Shown: one piece after another, positions 1 through 9,035 of the stretch
Layout: every line of letters starts with the position of its first letter
Position numbering within the stretch: position 1 is the first letter of the stretch
Source of the DNA: Tritrichomonas musculus
Taxonomy: Eukaryota; Parabasalia; Tritrichomonadida; Tritrichomonadidae
NCBI GenBank assembly: GCA_039105265.1
Contig: JAPFFF010000005.1
Coordinates: 6,433,501 to 6,497,500 of the forward strand
Reading direction: 5' to 3'
DNA: 64,000 bases
The notes under the pieces: model-generated
Seen by the model: only the letters and a program-made list of their open reading frames with translations
What the model was told of the DNA's origin: nothing
The model's database searches: none
Made by a program: the position numbers and the translations under genes

Positions 1-128
1 CAATTAAAAAGTTCATATCGTACTTTTCAATTGAAAAAATTAAAGGATATAAAATAGTCAAATTTAGAGATGTATCAAGGACATCATCTTATTTATTATT
101 TCATACTTTTTTATCTACAACTTTTTTA

Positions 129-3100
129 ATGTTTAATTCGACAATTCAAAGTAGCCAACCTTCATATCATAAAATATTTCAAGCACAAATATTAACACTT
201 ATTAATGCAAGACCTGTTAACAATACTTTATTGGATAGCATTTCAGATTGTTTCTTTTGTTTAAATTTGATGACAATTCGACTTGCAACTACATCATCAT
301 TTGATCAAAATACAAATATCAGTAATCTAAAAGGAATGATAAAACAAGCAAAGAAGATATTATCTGTTTTTAAACAAAAGGCTACAATAGCTCTTTCATT
401 TTATTCCTCGGTTAATCCACTTTTAGAATTTCCTTTAAAACGACCAACTAATGGATTTAACATATTAATTCTTTGTTATACTATTCTATTTTATAGAAAA
501 CGTTATGATCTTAAGCTAATTGAGAAATATTTTAGAGAAATATTAGAATATTTAAATTCACATGATTATATTAGAACAGAGATTTATCAAGTAAATCCAA
601 TAATGCTAAACGATATAGAAAAAGGAATGTTGCCAATGAGTTTATGTTACATGATGGTCACTTTAAATAAGATATTTAAAAATCTGATGAAGCAGCTCAT
701 TTTCAATGATAATAGCAGCTTTCTGAGAACAGATGTTTACAAACTTGATAATTCTCATCCATTTGCTCCCAACTATTGGTTTCCTTTTTTATTTAACATT
801 GTTGCAATGCCACCTCTTCAATTTCCTTTTTTATTTGCAATTGTTTACAATGTCATAACTTTATATTGCAGTTTTACGCCAATTCCAATGAAATTTGTTA
901 ATGACTTTATAGGTAAATGTTCTACTGTCAACACATTAGATCTATATACTAGTATAATTCAGACATCTTCTGAATTAACTCTTGATTTTTTTGCGTCTAA
1001 ATCTGCAGAGAATATTGTTTTCTTTAGATCAATATGTAATTGTTTCAGAAAGCCAAATAATGTAAAAAAAGATCTAGAATCTCTCATTGAAAACATTAAT
1101 AATAGGATAATTAATGATGAAATTCGTGGAAAAAATTTTGATAATGCAATATATGAACATATAGGATCACTTCTAGCAAACTCATCTTTTTATTTATGTT
1201 ATAACAATGGATCTGAAAGAGAGATTTCATTTAAATTAATTTATCATATTTCTTTATTTGCAATAGTTCAAGGTTGGCCTGCATCAAACAAGCTTATCCC
1301 TATTCTTGATGATTTTAATCAGCATTATTTAAATGCAGTTTTTCCTATCCCAATTTCTCAACTTTGCCATCTTCAAAAGCATCTTTCTATTGTTTTTCAT
1401 TCATTTTCAGAACAATTTTTATTTAAAACTCTTCATATAATTTCATCAAGATTGAGTGTTCGATCTTTTATTGAATCAATTGTTCCATGGTTTGAAAACG
1501 TCATTATTACTGGAAAATACGGAATTGTTCCAAATAGCATTAAAACATATTTCACTTCTTATTTCTTTGTGAACAGTATTTTAAATATTTCATTTAGAAA
1601 AACTTTAATTCTTGATGAACATTTCACCCAAACGCCAATGCCTATAAATAGCATGTTTATTTTCGAACTGATTACCAAAACAAATCCTTTATATTTTATA
1701 GATTTTATTTTATATGAACGATTATCTACAAAATCATTGATACTTTATCTAGCTTTAAGATATCAAGATATTGTTTTACCTTATTTGATTGATTTTCTTA
1801 GTTTTGATTACACTTTTCATTGTAAAATCAAAAGTAAAAATGAAGAAAGATATGAATTTGTAATTAAAACTATTTTATCAACAATTATTTCTTTGCTCAA
1901 AGAAAATAGTCAAGTTATTGAGTCCAAATTGCACATTGTCTTTCTTTTTTGCTATATTAATTTTGATTTTGACCAATTTAGAGTCAATGATTTAATAGAA
2001 AAAATATACAATTTTTATAGTGTTGATAATGAAGAGGATTGCATTAAAAAGTTCAATGAAATTCAAATTAATGATATTTTTAATGAAAGTTTTAAATGGA
2101 TGATTTCTTATGGGAAAATAGAAAGATCGATTCGTGCTATTAAAATATTCAGTCATATATCAAAAATAGATGAAAACAAAAAAGAAGATATAATTAAAGC
2201 AATTAAAATAATTTGTGCTCTTCTGAATCAATCAAATGAAATAAAAGATATTTCGATTTATTGCAATTTCATTTCTAAATTGATGTTAATGCTTGATAAT
2301 ATTGGCTCTCCTCTTGTTGATTTTTCAGTCGATTTCCTAATCTGTAATTCATCTAGTTTTACGCCACTTTTTGAAAGTTCTCTATCAATTGTTTCAAAAA
2401 ATATTGATGGGCTTGAAAAAAATTTTGATGCGATTTTTTATCGATTGATTTCAGCTGACTTGACACCAAAACTTATTGATTTGATTTTCGGTCTTATTGT
2501 TAAAATGGTTCTTGCTGATTTCAATTGTGATAAGGATGTCGTCTTCTTCGCACTTCTTCCATTTATTTATCAGAATGGTCATCATTCGATGCCAATATCA
2601 TCAAATACTACTAATAAAAAAATGGAGCATACTTCTGTAAAATCTGCGGCAAGACAATATTCTGTTCCAAATTTAAAAAGTTCTTCGCCATCAGTTAAAT
2701 TTAGAGATTTAAATCAGACGACAAATTTGCAAATTTCAAATAAAAAAGCAAATTTGACTTCAGTTTCAACCTCGAATTTTCAAAATATTAGTTCAGTTCC
2801 TATTAAAGGAATTGATTACTCACAAAATATTAATAATATAGTTGTTGATGAAAATAAAACAAATAATGTTAAAAATAATGAAATTATTTTGAAATTAATC
2901 CAGATTTTTGGTGAAAGAGTTGATCTTGTTGCAAATTTACCTTTTCAGAATTTTATTTCAAATGAAAGATTCAACAATATTTTATCGAATCTCATTTCAA
3001 AGATACCTGGAGAAATTCAGTTTCGTATAGTATCTTTTTTCATGGAAATTCTTCGTGCTTCTAGCAATAAGTACTTCTCAATAATATATATGATTTCATT

Positions 3101-3659
3101 TTTTTATTTATCAATTAACGCAAATGAGCTTCCTGTTTCACCATCCATATTTACTCCGATTGCTCAACGTGTTTTGATGCTAAATTATGCTAATAACAGC
3201 CTTTTGAAGAATTTTATCAAAGTTTTTGAAAATTTCAAGACTCCAATTTTACCTCCCAAAATAAATGGAAGTAAGAATTTTCCTCTTCTTCCACTAACAA
3301 AAAATCTTGAATTATCATTTAAAGAATCTTTGCCTTTCTTAATTCAAGATGATTGTTTTTCTGATTGTTCAATTACTCATGATTTATGTAAAGCTGTGAA
3401 TGAAATGAGTATAACTAGATTTGAAAGCAGAGATAAAGAATTTGAAGAAGGAAAAAATTTGAAAGTTTCTGATAATCAATATTTTCCTCAACTGGAAAAA
3501 AATAGTAATGTAATTATTGAGAGAATTAAAAGTGTGATCAAAAAAACAGAGAAGAAAGAAATAAATCTTAACATGAAAGAAGCTTTGATTATCCAAAAAG
3601 TTAATATCGATGTTTTTAAAGTATCGATAGATGAAGTTAACTCCCTTTTAGATTATTGA
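129..3659 (+). CDS. Large helical protein of unknown function (1176 aa)
   Basis: I do not recognise this protein. It starts at an ATG about 25 nt downstream of TCATAC (101-106), which resembles a trichomonad Initiator. It is rich in Leu, Ile, Phe and Asn, with amphipathic stretches typical of ARM/HEAT-like solenoids. One low-complexity Ser/Asn/Lys-rich linker lies at about residues 815-920, separating a long N-terminal solenoid from a shorter C-terminal helical part. There is no signal peptide. Some hydrophobic stretches near residues 215-250 read more like buried helices than membrane spans. It is convergent with the delta-COP gene, 256 nt away. Coding status is secure from its length; function is unknown. 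A scaffold or regulatory role would be a guess. Confidence 0.85.
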   Translation: MFNSTIQSSQPSYHKIFQAQILTLINARPVNNTLLDSISDCFFCLNLMTIRLATTSSFDQNTNISNLKGMIKQAKKILSVFKQKATIALSFYSSVNPLLEFPLKRPTNGFNILILCYTILFYRKRYDLKLIEKYFREILEYLNSHDYIRTEIYQVNPIMLNDIEKGMLPMSLCYMMVTLNKIFKNLMKQLIFNDNSSFLRTDVYKLDNSHPFAPNYWFPFLFNIVAMPPLQFPFLFAIVYNVITLYCSFTPIPMKFVNDFIGKCSTVNTLDLYTSIIQTSSELTLDFFASKSAENIVFFRSICNCFRKPNNVKKDLESLIENINNRIINDEIRGKNFDNAIYEHIGSLLANSSFYLCYNNGSEREISFKLIYHISLFAIVQGWPASNKLIPILDDFNQHYLNAVFPIPISQLCHLQKHLSIVFHSFSEQFLFKTLHIISSRLSVRSFIESIVPWFENVIITGKYGIVPNSIKTYFTSYFFVNSILNISFRKTLILDEHFTQTPMPINSMFIFELITKTNPLYFIDFILYERLSTKSLILYLALRYQDIVLPYLIDFLSFDYTFHCKIKSKNEERYEFVIKTILSTIISLLKENSQVIESKLHIVFLFCYINFDFDQFRVNDLIEKIYNFYSVDNEEDCIKKFNEIQINDIFNESFKWMISYGKIERSIRAIKIFSHISKIDENKKEDIIKAIKIICALLNQSNEIKDISIYCNFISKLMLMLDNIGSPLVDFSVDFLICNSSSFTPLFESSLSIVSKNIDGLEKNFDAIFYRLISADLTPKLIDLIFGLIVKMVLADFNCDKDVVFFALLPFIYQNGHHSMPISSNTTNKKMEHTSVKSAARQYSVPNLKSSSPSVKFRDLNQTTNLQISNKKANLTSVSTSNFQNISSVPIKGIDYSQNINNIVVDENKTNNVKNNEIILKLIQIFGERVDLVANLPFQNFISNERFNNILSNLISKIPGEIQFRIVSFFMEILRASSNKYFSIIYMISFFYLSINANELPVSPSIFTPIAQRVLMLNYANNSLLKNFIKVFENFKTPILPPKINGSKNFPLLPLTKNLELSFKESLPFLIQDDCFSDCSITHDLCKAVNEMSITRFESRDKEFEEGKNLKVSDNQYFPQLEKNSNVIIERIKSVIKKTEKKEINLNMKEALIIQKVNIDVFKVSIDEVNSLLDY

Positions 3660-3915
3660 TTTATATTTTTATGTATTTATTATAATATTTTTATATTAAA
3701 ATTGTTTATTTTGCGCTCAATTTCACTTTTTATTTTTGATCTATATCATTGTAACATATCGATATATATCACAAAAAAAAAAAAAAAAAAAAATGAATAT
3801 ATATATATATATATATGTTTATTATAAAATATAAGAAACTATAGAATTCATAAATATTACAACAAAGGAAAGAAACTAAAAATAATAAAAAACAGTAAAA
3901 AGAGACCAAAGGCAA

Positions 3916-5511
3916 TTATTCGATCTCAAACTTATTGGTTTTGCAAATCTTCTTTACCTCTAGTTTTGGCATTTGCACTTTTTCAGGGCTGCTGCTAATT
4001 AAATTGTCATCATCATTATCTTTTCCTCTTTTTTCTTCTTCATTATATGGCTCAATTCCAGTTACTTCAACATCACAAATAGTACTAGAAGCCCTGAAAT
4101 TGATTGATATCGGATAGAACGAATCATCTTCACAAGCAGGAACCGAAAATTCAAGTTCTGCATGGTTATTGTTATCTTCAAATCCTTCAATGTTCCATTT
4201 TAAGTATTGGTCTCTTTCGAAAATTTCAACCTCGCCAGAAGATGATGAAACATTAACACCTCGGGGTTCAGCCAAAGGGATAATGATTTCAATAGATTCA
4301 ACAACAAATTTATCTTTTTTCAGTTCAACATCGCAAGAAAATACAGATTGGCTCTTGCCTTGTTGAATCCAACAGCTAACATTGATTGGGAGATCGTCAC
4401 GATTAGTAGATGTCATTCGCCAACAAAGAAGTGTCACATCAGAAGAAGGTCCATATTTTGGTCCATTGTTATCATAAATTAATTGACATGAATCTTGCCA
4501 CAATCTGCCTTTGGGTTGTTGCATCACTTTGTAACGATAATTTTTGGGAAGAACATTGTTATCAATAGAAATAATAGCACTTAATTTACGATTGTATGAT
4601 GCAATTAAACGGCCTTCTACGCCTATTTCTCGCACGGCATCGAGTCGTGATAAAACAGCAGTAAATTTTTCATGAAGAGCAATGCAAAAGTCGTTTGAAC
4701 TGTTATTAGATTGTGCATCATCATCAGCGTTTGAATTTGAAGTTTTGGAATGGAGGAAGTTATTGGATTCGAGTCCTTCTTCAGCCATAACTTGTTGAGC
4801 TTTTTGTTTGGATCCAAATGATCGAGATAAACTCATTCCTTTATTTGATGGTCTGCTTGGACGACTTGAAATATTTTGGTCGCTATCTTCGGTAATTACT
4901 GTTGTTGGCTGATATATTGATGCGTTATTAAAGTTATTAGAAGATTGTTGAAAGTTGTTAAGAGAGTTTTGAACAAATGAGGGTATAAACGATGATTTTG
5001 TTGTTTGTCGTTGTTCTTCAAGTTCAGTAACACGCCTTTTCATTTCTGCAGCAGCTCTGGCTTCTTTTTCAGCTCTAATTCGATTTGCTTCAGCTTCTTC
5101 CATTGAATCCATCTTTAAAAATTCGCTTATTGTTGCTGCTGAGAAATTTTGCCTGAAACCATCGAAAACGCATTCATCATATGCAAAAATAAGATCAAGA
5201 CCTGATTTGATAATTTTTTCTTCGTTTATGTCTCCTGCAACAAATCGCGTTACGTCAACTAGAAAAGATAAAGAATCAAGATCAGAAACGATATTAGAAT
5301 CCTTTGATACAACGAGAACTATATATAAATCATTAATATCTTGATAAACAAATCTAACGCTTTCAGTATCTATGTAAGCATGACCAGAAAATTGAACAAG
5401 TTTTGGAAAGACACTTAGTTGGCCTTCTATTTGATTTTTATCTTCGTGAGTAAACTGTCTAGCTAATATAAGTTTTCCTGAATGGTTAATGATTGCAATC
5501 GTATAAATCAT
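3916..5511 (-). CDS. Coatomer subunit delta (delta-COP / archain)
   Basis: This is a subunit of the COPI coat, which forms Golgi-to-ER and intra-Golgi vesicles and acts on the cytosolic face of the membrane. The N-terminus (residues 1-135) is a longin-type fold beginning MIYTIAIINHSGKLILARQF and including the DECVFDGFRQN segment. A charged coiled linker (about 137-170) and a Ser/Asn-rich stretch follow. The C-terminal half (about 275-505) is a mu-homology domain with the family-typical sequence around QPKGRLWQDS and VSCWIQQG. Its 531 residues match the usual length of about 510-550. The extreme C-terminus is a short Asp/Lys-rich tail. An Initiator (TCATTT on the minus strand) lies about 15-20 nt before the ATG. 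Only 66 nt separate it from the divergent gene at 5578. Confidence 0.93.
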   Translation of the reverse strand: MIYTIAIINHSGKLILARQFTHEDKNQIEGQLSVFPKLVQFSGHAYIDTESVRFVYQDINDLYIVLVVSKDSNIVSDLDSLSFLVDVTRFVAGDINEEKIIKSGLDLIFAYDECVFDGFRQNFSAATISEFLKMDSMEEAEANRIRAEKEARAAAEMKRRVTELEEQRQTTKSSFIPSFVQNSLNNFQQSSNNFNNASIYQPTTVITEDSDQNISSRPSRPSNKGMSLSRSFGSKQKAQQVMAEEGLESNNFLHSKTSNSNADDDAQSNNSSNDFCIALHEKFTAVLSRLDAVREIGVEGRLIASYNRKLSAIISIDNNVLPKNYRYKVMQQPKGRLWQDSCQLIYDNNGPKYGPSSDVTLLCWRMTSTNRDDLPINVSCWIQQGKSQSVFSCDVELKKDKFVVESIEIIIPLAEPRGVNVSSSSGEVEIFERDQYLKWNIEGFEDNNNHAELEFSVPACEDDSFYPISINFRASSTICDVEVTGIEPYNEEEKRGKDNDDDNLISSSPEKVQMPKLEVKKICKTNKFEIE

Positions 5512-5525
5512 TTTAATGGTGAAAA

Positions 5526-5531
5526 AAATGA
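5526..5531 (-). promoter_or_regulatory. Initiator (Inr) of the delta-COP gene
   Basis: TCATTT on the minus strand matches the trichomonad Inr consensus TCAYTW, which serves as core promoter and transcription start. It lies about 15-20 nt upstream of the ATG at 5511. Confidence 0.6.
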
Positions 5532-5577
5532 AAGGGCATGATAAACTTTTTGTGTGGATTGATTTTTGATACTTGAA

Positions 5578-7014
5578 ATGGATTACAAGTTTTCAAGTAT
5601 CCAGAATTTAAATGGAAATGGAAATGAAAATGAATTGGATGTTTTCAATCAAAGAAATGGAATTTTTTTTGTATCAAATAAATCTCAAGATATTAGCTTC
5701 GATTTACTTCGAAGTTTTCCAATTGTTCTTGAATCAATGAAATCAATCAAAAAAGAAATTTCTAAATTAGGTATTGATAAATCATGTGTTTTTAGCTTTT
5801 TAAAAGAAATAGACAAAGTTATTATTAATAATTCGCCTAAGCCATATCCAAATGATTTAGCTAAATTATTTTTAGAAACATTAATTTCTCTAGTTGATAA
5901 ATCAATTGATGAAGAAACCAAAATAATGTCATTAAAAATCATTAATTACATATCAATTTCATCGTCTGAAGGAATATCAATGTTTTTTACTACAAATGCT
6001 ATTAATTCTATTTTAAAAGTTATATCGAAAAAAAATTATCGTTTTTTAACCATGAACGAGAAGAATAATTATTCAACCAAATTGATTTATTCACTTGCTA
6101 TTTTGGAAAACCTATTTAATTGTAATGAACAAAGAAACAAAGTATACCATTTTTATATTGAAAATTATTTACTTCAGATATTAAATGATCTACTACCTGA
6201 TCTTTATTCTTATCAGGCTATTGATTACATTTTTTCTTTAATTAAGAGAATGCTAAATTATTCAATTGATCTTGTCGAAGACATTGATGAATACGATTTC
6301 TTAATTCCATCTCTGATAAAATTAATTCCATTTGCTTGGAAAGTTCAAAAAAAATCTCTCGAATGCCTTCTTATTTTCTTAAAAAATCAAAAAGGGATAC
6401 AAAATTTTGTTTCAAACAATTTTTTAAATGTCCTTTACGATAATATCTCCCAATATTCTATTCATTATTTTATGAAATGCATTAATATTATTTGCCTTCA
6501 TACAATATATCCTCCTTTTAATAATTTAGATTTTTATAAAAGGCTCATCGATTTTGTTCAGGCAACAAATGATAAAGGAGCACATGAAATATTTATTTTT
6601 TTCAATCAAGTGATCATAAAAGACCCAAATTTCGATCAAAACCTTTTATTCCAAGCAATTTATAATTCTATAAAAAAGCATAATTTTAATTATCAGATTG
6701 AATGTATTAACTTTACGCTCCAAATAATTTTAAACAACTATTATAATTTTTCAAATGATCTTATGCGTCAAATTATTTTTTATTTATTAGACATTACGAG
6801 CGAATTACCTGACGAGTGTGCATTTAATTGTTTTCGAGTTTTTCAGATTGTTTTATCAAAGCAAGATCAGATTTCTAATGAAATTCTTGCTAATGATGAG
6901 TTTATAGAACTCCTGAGGGATTGTTCTTCAAATCCAGATACAGATGAAGATATTTTTAATATATCTTCGAAGCTTTTATCTGAATATATTGATGATCAGA
7001 CAAATATGAACTGA
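5578..7014 (+). CDS. ARM/HEAT-like helical protein, unknown function (478 aa)
   Basis: I do not recognise a named family. The protein is almost entirely alpha-helical in character, with repeated Leu/Ile-rich 35-45-residue periods as in armadillo-like folds, and has no signal peptide or membrane span. The frame is open upstream through a TTG at 5566, but the first ATG is at 5578 and I use that. It is divergent from delta-COP. In size and composition it resembles the unknown proteins at 9036-10367 and 19777-21168. Trichomonads carry many such ARM-like proteins; no role can be read from the sequence. Its 3' end is followed closely by the intron-bearing transcript at 7026-7200. Confidence 0.82.
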   Translation: MDYKFSSIQNLNGNGNENELDVFNQRNGIFFVSNKSQDISFDLLRSFPIVLESMKSIKKEISKLGIDKSCVFSFLKEIDKVIINNSPKPYPNDLAKLFLETLISLVDKSIDEETKIMSLKIINYISISSSEGISMFFTTNAINSILKVISKKNYRFLTMNEKNNYSTKLIYSLAILENLFNCNEQRNKVYHFYIENYLLQILNDLLPDLYSYQAIDYIFSLIKRMLNYSIDLVEDIDEYDFLIPSLIKLIPFAWKVQKKSLECLLIFLKNQKGIQNFVSNNFLNVLYDNISQYSIHYFMKCINIICLHTIYPPFNNLDFYKRLIDFVQATNDKGAHEIFIFFNQVIIKDPNFDQNLLFQAIYNSIKKHNFNYQIECINFTLQIILNNYYNFSNDLMRQIIFYLLDITSELPDECAFNCFRVFQIVLSKQDQISNEILANDEFIELLRDCSSNPDTDEDIFNISSKLLSEYIDDQTNMN

Positions 7015-7025
7015 AATTAATCAAT

Positions 7026-7031
7026 TCACTT
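7026..7031 (+). promoter_or_regulatory. Candidate Initiator of the intron/snoRNA transcript
   Basis: TCACTT is a perfect TCAYTW Inr on the plus strand, 12 nt after the stop codon of the upstream gene. It is followed 50 nt later by a consensus 5' splice site. No ATG lies between it and the intron, so a transcript starting here would be non-coding in its first exon. Confidence 0.4.
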
Positions 7032-7080
7032 TTTATTGAATTTTACCTAGGCCAACCATATTTTTAAAAAAGCTAACAAA

Positions 7081-7183
7081 GTATGTTTTCTTGGCTCTGA
7101 TGATATTGTTCCTCTCGACAGAAACGAGATGTTGAAATTATAACGAGTCTGAGCCTTCTTTACCACAAAACACTAACACATAG
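7081..7183 (+). other. Spliceosomal intron (103 nt) in a non-coding or 3'UTR context
   Basis: The segment begins GTATGT, the consensus trichomonad 5' splice site. It ends ACTAACACATAG, one base from the trichomonad fused branch-point/3' splice site ACTAACACACAG. Its length fits the longer class of trichomonad introns. Neither flank encodes an evident protein. It therefore belongs either to an independent non-coding transcript (Inr at 7026) or to the 3' untranslated region of the gene ending at 7014. Chance co-occurrence of both sites at this spacing is unlikely. Confidence 0.72.
7093..7156 (+). ncRNA. Candidate intronic C/D-box snoRNA
   Basis: The segment lies wholly inside the intron. It has a C-box-like TGATGAT (7098-7104; the preceding base is C rather than the usual purine) and a D box CTGA (7149-7152). 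The short terminal stem is GGC...GCC, extendable as GGCTC/GAGCC overlapping the boxes. A C'-like ATGTTGA lies near 7129-7135, and a small hairpin (TCTCG/CGAGA) sits in the middle. The guide would be the bases just before the D box (GAAATTATAACGAGT). I could not assign an rRNA target, so this rests on box geometry and intronic position only. Confidence 0.42.
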
Positions 7184-7372
7184 GTTTATCATATTATTTT
7201 CCAAAGGAAACATTTTCTAATAAAGGCAAAAAATTTTGCAGCTATATATATATAAGTTAATAATAATAAAGAATTGTACAATATTCTTTTCCTTTTTTTT
7301 TTTTTTAATGATCAGTACATAAAAAAAAATACATGTAAAATATTTGATATCAAAAGACAGAATAAAATAGTT

Positions 7373-8473
7373 TTATATTAAAAGACAACAACTTGACTTT
7401 CCTCCTTTCTTACCGCTTTCTTCTTTTTTAGTACCTTTTGTTTTCTCAGTATCATTTTCTTCTTCTTCTTCATCTTTACTATTACTTGATGGTGGCTTTC
7501 CATTAATAATTGCAAGGGTGTGTCCGCCACATTGAACTGCAACGCAACCACTGACAGTGGTTGATTTTTGTGGAACATTGACCAATGTTTCATTATCTTT
7601 AAGAAGAGCCTGACCGCTTTCATTGCTTCCACAGCCATAAACCGATCCATCAGCAGCAACAAAGCAACTATGAGATGTTCCAGCTCCAATATCAATAATT
7701 TTATTTTGGAAAATTATTTCTTGAAATTTCGAACAAGTATCGCAATTTCCAGTTCCAAGCTTTCCTTGCCCTCCATTACCCCAAACAAATACTTTGCCAT
7801 TATTTGAAACAGCTAAGCAATGACTGTCAAAAGCAGATACTTTTTTGATATGAATACCTTTAAGACTTTCTATTTTAACAAAATTATTTTCAGGTTCCTG
7901 ATCATCATCATCAGGATTTGAGACAACTGCGCCAGTTCCATATGCTTCACCATCTTTTGTAAGAGCAATAGCAAAACCGTTCCCTGCTGAAATTTTGGTA
8001 GCTGGAGCTGGAATTTTATATGGAGTTGGAGGAGTTTCAGATGTGTCACCGCATTGATAAATGGTTCCATTTCTTCCAACAGCCCATATAAGATAGTAGC
8101 CTGAGCAAACAAAAATGCATGGTTCTGGTAAATCGGCTTTCCATGTTCCTTCATCATTTATAATGTAAACATTTCCCGATTCTGCTAAAAGAACTGTATT
8201 ACAATAGCCACAAGAAGATAAAGTAATTTTTTCATCTACTTCAATTTTCTTTGGTTTCCTAATTTCTTTCTGTCCCTTAAATCCAAGGCCTCCATCTTCA
8301 TTACTTCCCCATCCGTATACATCACCTTTATTATCAACAATAACTGAGTGAAGTTGTCCAACTGAAATGCATCTATATTCTGAGGGAGGGAAATCAACTG
8401 GTGATGGTGTTTTCCCCTCGCCTTCACGACCTAGTTGCCCAAATTGGTTCCAACCAGCAGAGATGAGAGTCAT
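7373..8473 (-). CDS. RCC1-like beta-propeller with C-terminal CaaX prenylation motif
   Basis: The protein is built of RCC1-type repeats of about 50 residues with the recurring G-W/C-G-x-N/G-x-x-G-x-L/A signature: AGWNQFGQLG at the start, YGWGSNEDGGLG near 55, FVWGNGGQGKLG near 230 and YGCGSNESGQAL near 280. RCC1 propellers act as Ran exchange factors or as scaffolds. After the propeller (to about residue 325) comes an acidic then Lys-rich tail ending in CCLLI. The last four residues CLLI are a CaaX box predicted to be geranylgeranylated, with a polybasic stretch ahead. That argues for a membrane-bound protein, like prenylated RPGR, rather than the nuclear Ran GEF. The start is the first ATG. 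Confidence 0.88.
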   Translation of the reverse strand: MTLISAGWNQFGQLGREGEGKTPSPVDFPPSEYRCISVGQLHSVIVDNKGDVYGWGSNEDGGLGFKGQKEIRKPKKIEVDEKITLSSCGYCNTVLLAESGNVYIINDEGTWKADLPEPCIFVCSGYYLIWAVGRNGTIYQCGDTSETPPTPYKIPAPATKISAGNGFAIALTKDGEAYGTGAVVSNPDDDDQEPENNFVKIESLKGIHIKKVSAFDSHCLAVSNNGKVFVWGNGGQGKLGTGNCDTCSKFQEIIFQNKIIDIGAGTSHSCFVAADGSVYGCGSNESGQALLKDNETLVNVPQKSTTVSGCVAVQCGGHTLAIINGKPPSSNSKDEEEEENDTEKTKGTKKEESGKKGGKSSCCLLI

Positions 8474-9035
8474 TTATATTGAAATTGAAGGGATATATTT
8501 GAAATTTGATAAAAATCGTTATTTAAAATCAAATTATTTTTAACGATGTTATTCAAATTAAAGAAAATAATTTATTCACAAAATTACCAAAGTTGATAAA
8601 TTTATAACGAAATTTTGAGTAAATGAACAAAAAAGATTGCTCAATGTTAATTCACTTATGTTGTATTTTTGAAATAAACAGAAACTACTAAATTAATTTT
8701 TTTTTAATCAAATAATTTCGAATTTATATAAACAGAAATTAAGCTTTTGAGTATACGTATTTTATCTATAGATGAATATGCAAAGAGATTTTTTTTTATT
8801 TATGTAATTATATTCTAAAATCAGAAAAAATATGCACAAATTATTAATTCTTTATGATAAGCGCCCTATTGACTTTCAACATTTACTCGAGTAATTCGAA
8901 ATAATTCATTCATCCAAAAAAAAAAAAAAAAAAAAAATGTAATGAAAGTATTGAAATAACTTATGAAAGATATCAATATTAAAATAGCGAGTGTTTTAAA
9001 CATTTCTGTTTTGTATCTAACAAATAATTTAGTAC
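8474..9035. other. Intergenic region, no gene seen
   Basis: AT-rich spacer between two minus-strand genes (upstream of the RCC1-like gene and downstream of the gene at 9036). It has an A-tract of about 20 at 8916-8937. I see no RNA gene or coding relic. Confidence 0.6.
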
